This document shows, piece after piece, positions 1 through 11,699 of a stretch of 64,000 nucleotides of DNA (its first letter is position 1; the number at the start of each line of letters is the position of its first letter). This DNA comes from Pempheris klunzingeri. Its lineage: Eukaryota; Chordata; Actinopteri; Acropomatiformes; Pempheridae. The translations under genes were made by a program, and so were the position numbers. Below the pieces are notes generated by a model that was not told the origin of the DNA, ran no database searches, and saw only the letters and a program-made list of their open reading frames with translations. The stretch is from the NCBI RefSeq assembly GCF_042242105.1, contig NC_092013.1, forward strand, positions 6,366,730 through 6,430,729, written 5' to 3'.

Positions 1-560
1 CTGTATTGGAGCTCTGCTGGTTATCATTTGACAGGCACAGCCCTGGTGTCACCACTGTGTGGCACTGCTGCTCTTAAAAAGCTACACTTCCTTATTCTGC
101 ACCACAGAAACCAGCAAGTTTATATCATGTAGAGCACCTTACACTGCCACAGTATGGTCACCATAACATTGAATAGCACAATTTGATAGATGAAAGAATG
201 CAAGAATCATCCAAAATCCACAGAAGCAGCACTATTGTGAGGCAGAGAGAAGCTTTTTATATTGACAGAGCAGAATGTTGAAAATGTTTACTGAGCAAAC
301 ACAAGCTGTGCAGCCAACCGTGCGGTCCGTCGTCACTCAGGCTACTGGCTCTCAGGTAGACAGACAAACAGTCGGACAGATGGATGGATGGACAGGTCTC
401 ATGGTGAGAAGAACCCAGGTGCTATGTGGTCATCATGCCCCCTTTTGGATGTGGTCAACAGGGCAGCGTGTCAGAATGACCATACATGGTGCCCCTCCTT
501 CTCTGTCTCTCTACTCGCTCTCTCCACCCCCTTTTTTTTAGAGAGCCCGTCACCCTCCTG

Positions 561-623
<63 letters not shown>

Positions 624-1418
624 TCTGGCACACATACACACAAAAGAGGATGGGCTAAAGCACAAACAAGAAAGTTCACATGTTCACTGTCCATTCTTTC
701 AGTCGTCTTGTGCTCCCAGTCGCTCAAACTTTCTCTCAGTCTTCCTGCTTTCTGCTGTTCTCTGTTCTCCTCTCACAAAGATCTGGTTCATTCACTTGCC
801 TGCATTTAACCTTCGGGAAGAGAGCAGAGGAGGGAGGTACAGAAAGCACCTTGGCCCAGCCTGCCGCACCTTCCTTCCCTTGGGGATTTTCCAAAACCGA
901 GCACAGACCTCTGCTTTGTTTTGACGTGCTCTGAAATCACTCTAGAGGAGATAAAAGGGTGATCTACCTCTCTGTACCTGGCTTTGGATGTTTGGACTGG
1001 CTGATATTTCCCATGCTGTTTTTTTTTCTTCTTTTTTTTGGCTTGACTGGAAAATAAGGTTGTGATGTGAGCTGGGACGTAGGTACACAAGCAAAGAGGC
1101 CTCACAAGTCTCTGCACACCAAAGGAGGTAATCGTTAAAACTGTTGTGTGCAGGACTGGAAGCGTCTTTGCTGTTTTTCTACTTCCAAAGTTGAGGCAAA
1201 GGGCTTCTGTCAGTGTCATTTAAATGGACGATGATGTGATGATGGGAGAGTCTGTCTGCAGGACGCTGCTGGTCACATCCATCATAGTGGAATAATGTCA
1301 GTGCAAACACATGGCTGGTCAGACTATTTACTTCTAGACTGACAGCAAATAATGGACTGTTTCACTGTTTGTGTGGCCTGAGGCTTAAAAATATGGAGAG
1401 AGAGAAGACGGGTTTGTA
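1..1418. other. Upstream intergenic DNA, no gene seen
   Basis: No exon can be supported here. Open frames around 455-810 are created by the CA microsatellite at 562-621 and its complement, and the antisense frame at 806-1219 reads through a poly-T/A run. Undetected 5' exons of the first gene could lie here, because its transcription start is unknown. Confidence 0.5.
562..621. repeat. (CA)n microsatellite
   Basis: About 28 CA units, nearly uninterrupted. It gives rise to spurious Thr-His and Cys-Val open frames on both strands. Confidence 0.97.
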
Positions 1419-1426
1419 TGACGTCA
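1419..1426. promoter_or_regulatory. Palindromic CRE-type site (TGACGTCA)
   Basis: A perfect 8-bp CREB/ATF consensus lies about 180 bp upstream of the first coding ATG of the 1608 gene. The position suits a proximal promoter element, but the transcription start is not known, so the role is inferred. Confidence 0.4.
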
Positions 1427-1607
1427 GAAAGACAGTTACCTTCTGCTTGCTGAAAATGACGGCTGAAAGTCAGATCACAATCCCAGCTTTCTGACTCAGC
1501 CATTGACTCCCTTCATCTCTAACAAAGCTGAACTTCAGTTTCTCCGGTGACCCTGTTCCCATGGTGACGCTGGCGCCTGGACGACCAGCTGTTTGAGCTT
1601 TTCAACC

Positions 1608-4600
1608 ATGCAGTACTTGGGAGGGAAACTGTCGGCCGCCCAGCTGCAGGTGACCGGCTGGGTGGGCAACGTTCGACGCTCCTTGCAGGGGGCTCTGGAG
1701 CTGGTGTGGGGCACCACAGGAGAGACGCAGGAGGAGGAAGAGGAGGGGAAAGAGGAGGAGGAGAAGGAGGAGGAAGGCGAAGATGGAGGAGGAAGGCTTC
1801 AGAGAGCCATCTCACCGCTGCGTAGCTTCGCCAGACGTAGCAGGAGATCCCTGCGTCGCCTCTCCGTCAGAAGTCGGCGGACTCTGCAGACGAGAGCCAC
1901 TGAACCCTGCTCTGTAAGAGCCGACACAGTAACCCAGTAGATGGCAACGAGTAGAACTGTTTAATGACAATCAGATATTACACAAACAGTCTTAGAAGGT
2001 TTTACTAATTGGCATAAGGTGCAATGTTAAATGAACACAGCAGCCTTAAAGGCCTGAGTTCATCAAATTCAGACCTGCGGCTCTATACTCATTCCCTAGT
2101 CTAATATTTCCACACCCATGTGTTAGCTGATGATAACCATGCAAATGTAAAAAGGAGTGCAGCAGGCAGTGGCCGTCTGTTTCAGGAAGGACGTGGATAT
2201 CTGATAAAGTTGTCCAAATGTAGTGTTTTATCAGAGAACATGCATGCCCTTTCCCTCTGTGTCTGTGGTGTGCTTCAGAGATAAAGCAGACAACTCTAAC
2301 AAAGTGTGACACAGTTAGACAAGGCTTATCCAAGTGTGGCTCTTTATGTCTTTGTGCCCTCTGTATCTCAGTCTGCCTTTTGTTCTACAGGAAATGTGCT
2401 GCCAAAAGCAGAACAGCATGGTAGCAGATACATATATCTCATTTTGTATATTTTATTCCCCGGTCGTATATCTTATCATCTGCGTTGGAGATAAAAACAA
2501 AAATGTAACTTTGGGTGCGATACAGGAAGCAGCTTTTTAGACATATACATTCTGAAGTCAGTCTTGGTAGTTTTGAAGTGTTTACTGTGGGTGTTGCTTG
2601 CATGTGAGTGTGAAAGTGAGTCTGTGTTCGTCTGTTTGGGCGTACGTGCACAGGAGACACAGAGATCGAAAAAGGCGAAAATAACCTGCAGGCTTTTAAT
2701 TTGATAATCTGTCACTTTCCTTTATTTGAGGTAGTGTTCTGTTGACAGCCTGGATCAGAGTCTCGGTTTGTTGTCAGTGTTTCCGCTGCTAACATTTTCA
2801 ACTAAAACAAAACATTTTACAATCCGTCGTCTAATCCAATCGGAGGCTTTTCACAGACTTGATTTCTTTTCCGCGGCAGCGAACACAAGACACAGTAACT
2901 ATTTTACGGCAGCCTGAGCTTATCTGCACACTTTATGGCTGACTAATGTGACTGCAGTTAATTGCGCGCTCTCTTCTGTGTTTGCAGCAATGTGCTTACT
3001 CACTGTAACTGAAAAATAACTATTAATTCAAGTATTAATAACCTTGATAGACAGAGAGGGAACATGGAGTGGGAGGATGAGGAGGGAGAAGAGAGGGATC
3101 AAGGGGAGGAAAGAGTACAGGCAAGAGGGAGAGGCAGGAGAGGAAAGAAAACCATGAATAAACGGCTCCAGTAGTTAAGCAAGGCAAATATAACGGATAA
3201 ATGGTTGCCATTTAAAGCTGAAAGTAATGCGATAATGGTTGTGGCGTAGATGAAGGGGAACTCGAGCTCATCTTATCAGTGGGAGTACGTCGGACAAAAA
3301 AGGCGGGCAATCGCTGCAGTAGAGAGTGCAAACACAATGTTCCACCATCATAGACACTGAAGTAATTATTACTTTTGAGGAGTTGTGATAATTCACCATG
3401 GATTGCCCCCCAGAGGAAACAACGCTGGTTGTTCTTGCGGCATCTTTGGGATGTTGTCGTCTCCACTACACCACAAACAAGCTCCCTCACACATTCCACT
3501 GACCAAAAAATGTGATGGAGGTGAACTATAATAAAGTCGACTCTGTCTTGACTTGCACATCTTCCGCCCCCCTGAGCATACTGCGCTGGCAGACTCACAT
3601 GTCCGCAGGTTCATGACAGATTTATTGCAGCTTAGAGGTGTAGGTTTTGTTTTTGTTGTGGATTTATTTATGTATCTGTTTACATCTGCACAGATAGAGG
3701 TTGATAGATTTACAACAGTCCTAAATGTTCACTTCTTAGGAATCTAACGGCAAGTCTGGATAGAGTGTCCATAGTGTGCATGTACCTCTGCACTTTGAGC
3801 AGATTAAAGCTGCACTAACAGATATTTTTAGATTAACAATGACTCAAATGAATATGTGTAATGTGAAACCTGCCTCTCAGAGTGACAAAGCTACAAGGAA
3901 CAAACACATTTCTCCTCAAATTTAGAAAACATTTTAGCACCTTTTAGCTCCTTGTTTTGGTTTTACAACCCTCAACTTTACTCATTTGGCCCAGTCTCAC
4001 TTTCATCAACTTAGTTTATTTTTGGCTAAATATTCTTATTGAAAACTGTATTAGACGACTTAACAATGAGTGTGTACATATATATTTTAGGTTTAGGAAC
4101 ATTTAGCAGCTAAAGAGCCAAATATTTCTCTCAGGAGCTGGTGGAGGCCAAAACAGAGCTAAAAGGTTAGAAAATAGTGAACTTGTCAGGTGAACAGAAG
4201 CATTGCTCCAAATGAATGCAAAAGTTGCTCCGTAACTGCTAGAGGTGGTTCAGGTGCAGGCTAAATGGGTAGTGGTGGAACTGTGCCACTGTAGACTGAG
4301 TCCCTGTCAGAACAGACTTTGTTTTTCTCTGCAACTAAACACGGCCTGTGGTTGTAGGAAAATCACTAGAAGCCTATTCATTCATGCTGCGATGTTGCCA
4401 GATAACAGGCTTTGTGCAAATGAAGCTGCGCCGTGAGCCCTGAGTAATAAACGGCCTCATGAAGGAGAAGAGATGTGAGTGTCAGGCGTGTTTACTCCAC
4501 TGTTGTTTTGTATCCAGGTGATAATATCAGACAGCACAAAAACATTGGGATGTGCCCCTTTCACAAAGTGAGCTTAAAGGAATGTTTGTGAGGAAGTGCA

Positions 4601-4623
4601 CAGTAGTTGCTTTTGTTTGGAGC

Positions 4624-4654
<31 letters not shown>

Positions 4655-7159
4655 CCCATGCATTCCAGCATGCGGGCGTGACAGCATGAGTGTGTTTGCG
4701 TGTAGGCGCATAGGTGTGTATGCCAGTGCGTGTGCGTGCGTACACATGCTTCATGGTGTTTATTGAGGACAGCCCAGCCTCTGTGACCGGCTCATTAAAA
4801 GATGCATGCTTGGCTGGTCCTTAGTCCTCTCTCCCTCTGTAGTTAGTGATCTTGGCTCAGCACACGGTCCATTTTCTCCATGCCTCAGCTCCATAGTGAG
4901 AAGTTTTAATGTGCAGATTCACAGATCAAAAGAACATTCACTCGTTATTTGATTTATACGATAAAGCAGTCGATCCGGCGTAGAGATGGGTGTTACTGGT
5001 AGATATTTGCACATGCTTAAAATGAAACTGAGTTTAGCAAAATACAGTTTATTCCACAATATCAAACACTCCCTTTAATATGTTTTCTTTCTTCCTGTCT
5101 CTCAGGCACAGGTTAACAGTTATGGCACAAACGGTGAAGACAGAGACACTGCTGCTTTGATAGACAACGAGCCAGACCAGCAGAATGAGGCCAACAAACA
5201 GACATCTGAAATGGACAGGTAGGAGAGAGCTTCCTCTGTAACACAACACAAACCTCGCGCACTGTCAGCCGCAGATGGACATCCGTGCTGTGTGTTTACG
5301 TGGCTTCATTTCCTTCAACTAAGGCCGACATAGACAGACAGGACCAGGCAGGTTTAAGTGTCATTCTCTGTGTCTTGTGCTGAAGGTGTAGCTTCGCATT
5401 GAGCTGATGTGATTCAAACTGTTCACGCCTGCAAATAGAAGCCCTATAGCTATTTGACATTGACGTCTTAAAGTAAGTAGCTCAAAGGTGCAGTTTGAAG
5501 GAACAAGTGTAGCTCTGGTTTCTGAGAATGATCAGTGGAGCATGTAGAGAAGCAAACGATAACCCAGTGCGACTGAAACCTAAATTACTTTAACCCCATG
5601 TGTGATATTGATTTCAGACACTAGTTAAGTGTTTTACTGTTTTCTAAACACAGCTTAATCCTGTGACAGCATGTATCTGCTCACACAAGTGTGATACCAA
5701 GTACTTTGAGAGCTGAGCTCCCTGTGCCCCCTTGTGGATAATACAGTACAACACAGAAACTCAGAAGAGCGGAGCTTTGGGAAATTGGACTAAAATTACT
5801 CCTGAAGCTGAACTGAAAGCACCTAATCAGCAACTTTTGCATTCGCATTTCACTCTTTTGAATAGTTTTTCTTTCTCCTCAGTCCAAAGCCCGTCCCTGT
5901 CCCTGACCAAGTTCCTGAAGTCTCCTCTGAAGACACTGATGTTACTGATTTTCCCAGAGAGGCAGAGCTGCCTGCGTTTCCAGAGGTTGGTGATTCTTTC
6001 TTTCTAATCAGCCCATCTTCGTGACTGCAGCTGATGTCCGTGTGATGGTTGTTATTTTGCATACCTGCCTGGGACAGTATGCACTTGTATCTGCACTGCC
6101 GTTGTTTTATGACCCCTTAACACGCAGCTGTGAGTGCAGCATATTTTATTAGTTGCTTGCTAGATTCACTGTTTGTGTCTGTGCGCAGAGCTCCGCTCCT
6201 CTCCTCGACACCAGCGCACAGAGATCGAAGGCGGACCTGGGCAAGAGGCGAAATCGATCACGTCCGTCACGCTTGCTCCGTGGAGGTTTGTCTCCGACAG
6301 AAAGCCCGGACTGGAGGACCTGTGACTCTACAGGTTAACACTGCATCCATGATGTTATTACAGCATCTGTCATGTTATCAGATCTACAGAGAGGACTGGA
6401 GCTTTGTTTGATTTTGTTTGTTTTAATGTGTCCATCAAATACATCTGTTACTTGAGAAAAAGCAGTCCAGAAATGTTGATTCACTGCAGGTTCTGATTGA
6501 TTTGTTTAACGCTGTATTTTCTAGCTGATAAGGAGGCTCCTTCTAAGCAAAGGGAGTCAGACTCAGAGGAGGAGCAGCCTAAACCGAAGGTAGTCTGTTC
6601 TCCTCCTCCCACCTCTCAGAGAGTCCCCATGTTCCCTGGTTTCAGTCCTGCAGCCTTAATTGTAAGTTCTCCCAGAGTGGAAGGATAACCCTTTCATAAT
6701 ATATGACATTTATTAATATATATAACAAATGGGTGGCATTTGAATTGAGTAAAATGTGCTTAACTTGCTCCCTGAGGCTCAGATAAAAAGGAGAACGGTT
6801 GGAGGAGGAGAGGTTGCAGAAGAAGACAAGGGAAGAGGGGAGAAGGAAAGTCAAAATGAGGAAGTGGCACCATCTCCCTCACAACTGCCCCGCTCCACTC
6901 GCCCGGCTGCTCATCTTGCGGGGGCCGCACGAGTGCTGCCACCCTTAGGCGGCACAGACAGAGGGTAAGAAATGAGCGCGACAGCACGCATTAAATCCCA
7001 GAAAGGACGAGACAATTATTAACAATTTGGTATGCGTTTTAATTATGACAGTCATCTGAACTGTGACTCTGTGTGCCATTCAGTGCCGCCTCCTCTCCGG
7101 CTTGGCTGAAAGAGCTGAAGTCTAAGAAGCGTCTGAGTCAGCACGACGGCGAGGCTTAG
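1608..7159 (+). CDS. Unrecognised ~353-aa vertebrate protein, 7 coding exons
   Basis: Coding exons: 1608-1913, 5106-5218, 5883-5985, 6189-6333, 6525-6661, 6783-6964 and 7084-7159, ending in TAG. All junctions are GT/AG and the phase is kept throughout (1,062 nt including the stop). The protein starts MQYLGGKLSAAQLQ. It has a possibly amphipathic N-terminal segment, then a Glu-rich acidic run (about residues 44-64), then an Arg/Ser-rich block (about 70-95, with RRLS-type basophilic kinase sites). The rest is hydrophilic and Pro/Ser/Glu/Lys-rich, apart from a short hydrophobic patch (FSPAALI), and ends near SPAWLKELKSKKR. I see no signal peptide or membrane span. The in-frame TGA at 1548 fixes the start near 1608; another ATG at 1561 opens an 11-codon uORF. 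The acceptor at 6777 instead of 6783 would add Ala-Gln. No family is recognised and no function is assigned. Its homologue might be one of the uncharacterised genes near CRYBB1 in mammals, but this is not shown. Confidence 0.72.
3803..4242 (+). repeat. Dispersed fish repeat, copy A1
   Basis: It begins ATTAAAGCTGCACTAA and contains TTTAGCAGCTAAAGAG and AGGAGCTGGTGGAGGC. The same landmarks, in the same order and orientation, recur at 62410-63200. It lies in intron 1 of the 1608 gene. The class (SINE-like or MITE) is not certain. Confidence 0.7.
4625..4652. repeat. (TG)n microsatellite
   Basis: About 14 TG units, followed by a degenerate TG/CG-rich stretch up to about 4745. Confidence 0.95.
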
Positions 7160-8630
7160 CCACACACAGGTGAGTAATATGGATGAGGTCAAAATAACAC
7201 ACGTTCTACGCTGCAGAATAAAATGAACATTTAAAAAAAACTTGTGATAAACAGAATTTATTTTAATATAGAGAGAAAGAGTTCTGTTGCTGCCTTGTGA
7301 CGAATATGTCAGGGTAACGTACAGCAAGCCGGTCATTATTGCAACGTTTGCTATAATGACTCCTAAAACTTTCTCATGTATAAAAATACCTCCTCTTTCT
7401 GTCTTGTTTTACCTGCCTTCTGAGTTTGTTTACGACATTTAAGCACATTTTAGCTTCTTTTCATACCAAAGTATCTAATGGTCAGTGCATATATATATAT
7501 AAAAAAGCATCTTTTGGATGATAACTCAGCAACAGAATTTTTGATTCTGATATTTAAAACAGGCACACACATTAGAGCTTTCATAACCCATGAATTGCCT
7601 GTAATATGCAGAGCATTATGGGACCAAAGAGGATCAGCCCTAGACGAGCATTGAGCGTGAACATTTTGACATTTTTGACATTTGGCATATAACCGGAATT
7701 ACTGCGGGAGTTAAGACATTATTTAAACGGACTAATTTGTGAGTGTGAGTCATAATGTAGGACAGCTGAATAGGTTTGTGATAATAGAAAGCGAATGGTC
7801 TGATCATCCCAGCAATGCTGTCAGGCAGACTTATTTAAAGGAGACTGTGACTAAACTGACAGCAAAGACTAAAACAGGAAGTGGGCCACATCTCTGCAAA
7901 GCTTTCTCATTTCATGATCAAAATTGTGCTGAGGGTGAAGACATCCTCATTGTACCTGGCTGCTGTTTCATCTGCTCGGTGCTCTTTTACAGTTATATTC
8001 TCCTCTTATTTGTACATATAGCTAAGAGAGACGGACATGAAAAGGTTCATGTAACAGGGTTATGGATTTGAGTGCCACTTTGAGTGCACTAAAAACGAAT
8101 GCACTCGTGGCAGTGTAGAGCGCTTAAAGTTAAACCATCCAACAAATGATATGTGTTACATGCTGAATGTATTATGTAAAGCTGGTGTCTCAAGTAGTCT
8201 GTGATTTGGAAACTCACTCTGTGTCTCTTTTCTGATTTCTGTTCTCTTTAGGAGACGCTGGGCCGTTGTTGTTCATAAAGAATCAATCGACCTCGTCTGT
8301 TGCTGACAGGCGTCTCGCCATGATTGCTCCATTTTGTACTTTTGAGTGCCTTATTTTGGACGTTTACTGAGCTATGCAGGAGGGGAAATCAGGCTTTTGC
8401 TGAACACAGAGGCCATCAAGAACTTTTTCTGTTGTGTAAATGAAATATGGTGCCAAGGCTATGAGCCAAGACTGTGATGCCAAGTACATGTTTTATCCAC
8501 CGATGTACAGAGGCTCGGTGGACGGGGAATGCCCCAATGTAAGCCATGGACTGTCTCATTGTTTGAATGTGCAAGTCCATCATATACTGACAGGGACTGA
8601 CAACACTAGGCCTTCAGCAGGGTTTCTACC

Positions 8631-8632
<2 letters not shown>

Positions 8633-8666
<34 letters not shown>
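8633..8666. repeat. (CA)n microsatellite
   Basis: About 17 CA units inside the proposed last, untranslated exon of the 1608 gene. Confidence 0.95.
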
Positions 8667-8669
<3 letters not shown>

Positions 8670-9171
8670 GCACAGAAAATTCTGAATATGAATAATGGAT
8701 TGCACCTTGTGTGTTTTTAGTCTAAATTGTACAATTTACCTTTATCTTTCCCATCACAGATTGTCTCAAGAAAACCTTTAAGCACTTTAAGAAAAAGATT
8801 ACAACAAATTACCGTCCACACATCTAATAGAATCATCAAGTGCCTAACTGTAATAACATGGTCAAGGGGAATGTTTCTTTTTATCACATCATGAATGTCT
8901 GTTTTCTCTTTAAAGTAATGCTCCTCTTACTTAAACTTGTGCTTCCTGGTTTTAGCAAAAGGGCCAATGGCTGATCAGAACATCAACGGGGAGCTGGGAG
9001 GAAACCTCTGTCACGTTTTATAACAGAATCAGAAAATATGTTTTGTAAAATCTTCATTCATCTAGTCTATTATTTGTGTGTCTTTTTAATGTCAAAGAAC
9101 GACATTGTCGTCAATGCTGTAATCATTCATGATCAACATACTGTATGATAAGAGGAAATTGAGGGAATTTT

Positions 9172-9177
9172 ATTAAA
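9172..9177 (+). terminator. Polyadenylation signal ATTAAA, 1608 gene
   Basis: The common ATTAAA variant lies in an AT-rich stretch with T-rich sequence just downstream. It is the most plausible 3' end before the crystallin gene. Confidence 0.4.
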
Positions 9178-9625
9178 ACTTTTTCTATGAAATGCATTCG
9201 AGGGTGTGTTTTTGATGGGAAACATGCTCCATAGTGCAAAAGGGAGGCAGCAGTGGAGCATGAGGAAGCGTGCGCCCACATGTCAGTTTCAAGATCCAAT
9301 TTGAAAATATTTGCAACACAGTCTCTTCCTGCTTTATAAGCAGCTTTGTTGGATGCAGCCTTTCGGGCGCTGGATGGAGAGAAAGGTAAAGAAACAGGTA
9401 GAAGACAGGAAGCTGGAGAGCAAGATAGCTGGGTGGGGCCAATACTGCTGAGTGAGACTGATCTCTGTTCATTCTCTTGGCAGGCAGTCAGTGCGTGTGC
9501 CCACTATAGGATCATGGTCAGGATGGCAGCATGGGCAGAGCTGGGCAGCATTTGCCAGTGTGCCAGGGACAGAGGGGCAAGCCTATTGAGAAGCAGTGTG
9601 ATGGATACAATGGGTGCGACAGACT

Positions 9626-9676
9626 TGCTGCATCAACAGGCTTTTTGCTGCTGTGGCCAGAAATAAACCATAAATA
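9626..9676 (+). promoter_or_regulatory. crybb1: Possible lens promoter: Maf-like site plus TATA-like box
   Basis: TGCTGCATCAACA at 9626-9638 matches the 13-bp Maf recognition element at 10 positions. A further TGCTG lies about 20 bp on, and ATAAATA is at 9670-9676. A donor at 9815 (CCAG/GTAAAC) could end a non-coding first exon of about 100 nt, joined to the acceptor before 10241. Beta-crystallin genes typically have a non-coding first exon and large-Maf-dependent lens promoters. The start site is inferred. Confidence 0.45.
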
Positions 9677-10247
9677 CCCCCACTGGCCTCCACCGACTGC
9701 TCGCCAGGCCTCCACACCCACACACACCCTCACACTGAGACAGACAGAAAAGAGAAAGAAAAGAAAGAGGAAAGAAGTGGCTTGTACGTGGTGCAGTGAA
9801 GCACAAGCCATCCAGGTAAACAAAATGGATATCATCCCTTTCTCCAACAGGCCTTTCTCTTTTATTCTCTCCCTGTCACTTCTTCTCTCTGCATCCAAAT
9901 GCTTGCTTCTAAAGTAGCATTTTGTGTGTGCACTAATAATGTGTTACTCTTACATATACAACTGACACGACTAGGTTTTCAGTGAAATAAACAAGTTGAA
10001 GTGTGCAAATGTCTTGCTGATATAGTAGACTTGCTGTGATCAACAGCAGGCATAGCTGAGCTGTTTTGATAGAAAGGAGACATTTTTATGCTATCTGTCT
10101 TCACGTGTAAGAGTTTATTAATGTTTCTGTTATTGCAGAAAACACTGTTTTTTTTCTCTGCATTTAAGAACCTAAAAGTAAAAATCTATCTATTGTTGCC
10201 TCTTATAGTACTAAACAATAGTAATTGCTGTGCTTTGTAGAGGGAAA

Positions 10248-11490
10248 ATGACAGAACAGCAGGGAACCCCAGACCAGCTGCCTGCAGAGAAGGGCCAAGG
10301 AGGGGCTGGAGCCACATACAAGGTACCTCACAGAACGAGACTTTGCTAGTGACTTCACAATTTAAATACACAAATGCATGTATGTGTTGGAATGAAAACA
10401 AGACCATGAACTGGGACTGATGGTGGAGATTGCACGTCATCCAGCTTTCCGCCTGTCTTGCAGCTGGCTGTTTTTGAATTTGAGAATTTCCGTGGAAAGA
10501 AGGTGGAGTTGTCTGGAGAATGTAAAGATGCTATGGAGAAGACAGAGAGAGTTGGCTCAGTCATCGTGGAGTCCGGACCGTGAGTGATCCAGTCTCCCTT
10601 CACCAAGTCTCATCAATTTTTACAGCATCTGCAGCCTGTTTTCTAGTCGTGTGTATTCATAATGTAATGCATTGCCTCCATAATCACCAGATGGGTGGGG
10701 TTTGAGCGTCCCAGCTTTGCAGGAGAGCAGTTTGTGCTGGAGAAAGGAGAGTACCCTCGGTGGAGCACCTGGACCAACTGCATGAGTGGCTACAGCCTGA
10801 GCTCATTCAGGCCTCTCAAAGTGGTCAGTATTATCACTGTAACATTAGCAAATGTAACTAATAAGAAAAACTAACTAGTTAGTTTTTCTACCAAACATGC
10901 TCAAACCTGCTGTTTCTCCCTCCAGGACAGTGCAGATCATAAGCTGCACCTGTTTGAGAATGCAGCCTTTGAAGGTAGAAAGATGGAGATTGTTGATGAT
11001 GACGTCCCCAGTCTGTGGGCTTATGGTTTCCAGGACCGTGTGGCCAGTGCTAAGGCTATCAATGGAACGTAAGCTGCAATCCTGAATATTAACTATAGTA
11101 GATGCAATTGTTTTTTAAATAGATTTTAATCAATGGGCATTTTTTATGATGTTACATAACCCTGTTCACTGTCCCAGAAATGTTATACACTACTGTCTCT
11201 CCTCCCTCCAAAGGTGGGTGGGATACATGTATCCAGGCTACAGAGGAAGCCAGTATGTGTTTGAGCATGGAGATTTCAAGCACTGGAACGATTGGGGAGC
11301 CACTGCACCTCAGATCCAGTCCGTCCGACGTGTGCGGGACATGCAGTGGCACAAGAGGGGGTGCTACATCGCCCCCGCCCCCGCCCCTGCCCCTACACCT
11401 CCCAATCCAATTCCTAACCCCATCCCTACTCCCACCCCCAACCCTGACCCTACTCCCGAACCCAAGCCCCAAACTCAACCCCAACCTTAA
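10248..11490 (+). CDS. crybb1: Beta-B1-type crystallin
   Basis: Coding exons: 10248-10322, 10464-10579, 10691-10823, 10926-11068 and 11214-11490, giving 247 aa. An acceptor 8 nt before the ATG implies an upstream non-coding exon. The protein is a cytoplasmic lens structural protein of the beta/gamma family. The first exon encodes a 25-residue N-terminal arm and the next four encode one Greek-key motif each, the usual beta-crystallin layout. Motif starts are visible as [40 protein letters not shown] and [22 protein letters not shown] and [11 protein letters not shown] point to beta-B1 rather than B2 or B3. A teleost beta-B1-like paralogue cannot be excluded. The odd part is the tail: after QWHKRG come about 40 residues of Pro-rich repeats (APAPAPAP, then [15 protein letters not shown]), whereas mammalian beta-B1 carries its Pro/Ala-rich extension at the N terminus. 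Confidence 0.9.
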
Positions 11491-11648
11491 CGCCACACCT
11501 CCAGCAACGCCTACACCAACGGGGGCGGGCTGAAGGCAGCTGGCCCGTCCCCAGTCTCTCCACTACGCCTGCTGTTAGTCTAGAATATCTGACCATGCAA
11601 CTTTGGAAAACTGAAACTCACAATAATGAAACATGTACATCTGTTGGA

Positions 11649-11654
11649 AATAAA
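11649..11654 (+). terminator. crybb1: Polyadenylation signal AATAAA, crybb1
   Basis: A canonical AATAAA about 160 nt after the stop codon, followed by a T-rich stretch, giving a short 3'UTR. Confidence 0.75.
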
Positions 11655-11699
11655 GGTTTTGGCCCTGATTTTGGTTATCTGCAAATTATTGCACGATAT

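Larger units (their letters stand above)
1914..5105 (+). other. Intron 1 of the 1608 gene
   Basis: A 3.2-kb intron from GTAAGA to a CTCAG acceptor. It holds an interspersed element at 3803-4242 and a TG microsatellite at 4625-4652. I see no further exon or ncRNA. The acceptor after 5105 is followed by GCACAG, so a second acceptor 6 nt downstream would drop two residues in frame. Confidence 0.6.
7160..9177 (+). other. 3'UTR of the 1608 gene, with an intron
   Basis: The stop codon is 10 nt before a good donor (exon end 7169, GTGAGT). A pyrimidine-rich acceptor ends at 8251, so a 1.08-kb intron lies in the 3'UTR. The stop is far less than 50 nt upstream of the junction, so the message should escape nonsense-mediated decay. 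The last exon runs from 8252 and carries a CA microsatellite (8633-8666). An ATTAAA polyadenylation signal is at 9172-9177. Confidence 0.55.

Noticed and set aside
455-809. Several open frames on both strands near 455-809
   Set aside because: They are produced by the CA microsatellite (Thr-His or Cys-Val runs) and have no splice or protein-family support.
806-1219. 137-codon antisense frame
   Set aside because: Includes a poly-Lys run from a T tract and looks like non-coding sequence; no family resemblance.
1519-1815. Antisense Pro/Leu/Ser-rich frame
   Set aside because: It is the complement of the Glu-rich exon of the + strand gene.
1608-1913. Idea that the first gene is a perilipin relative
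   Set aside because: An acidic run and basic PKA-like sites recall perilipin 1, but no PAT or helical-repeat sequence match could be seen, so the name was not used.
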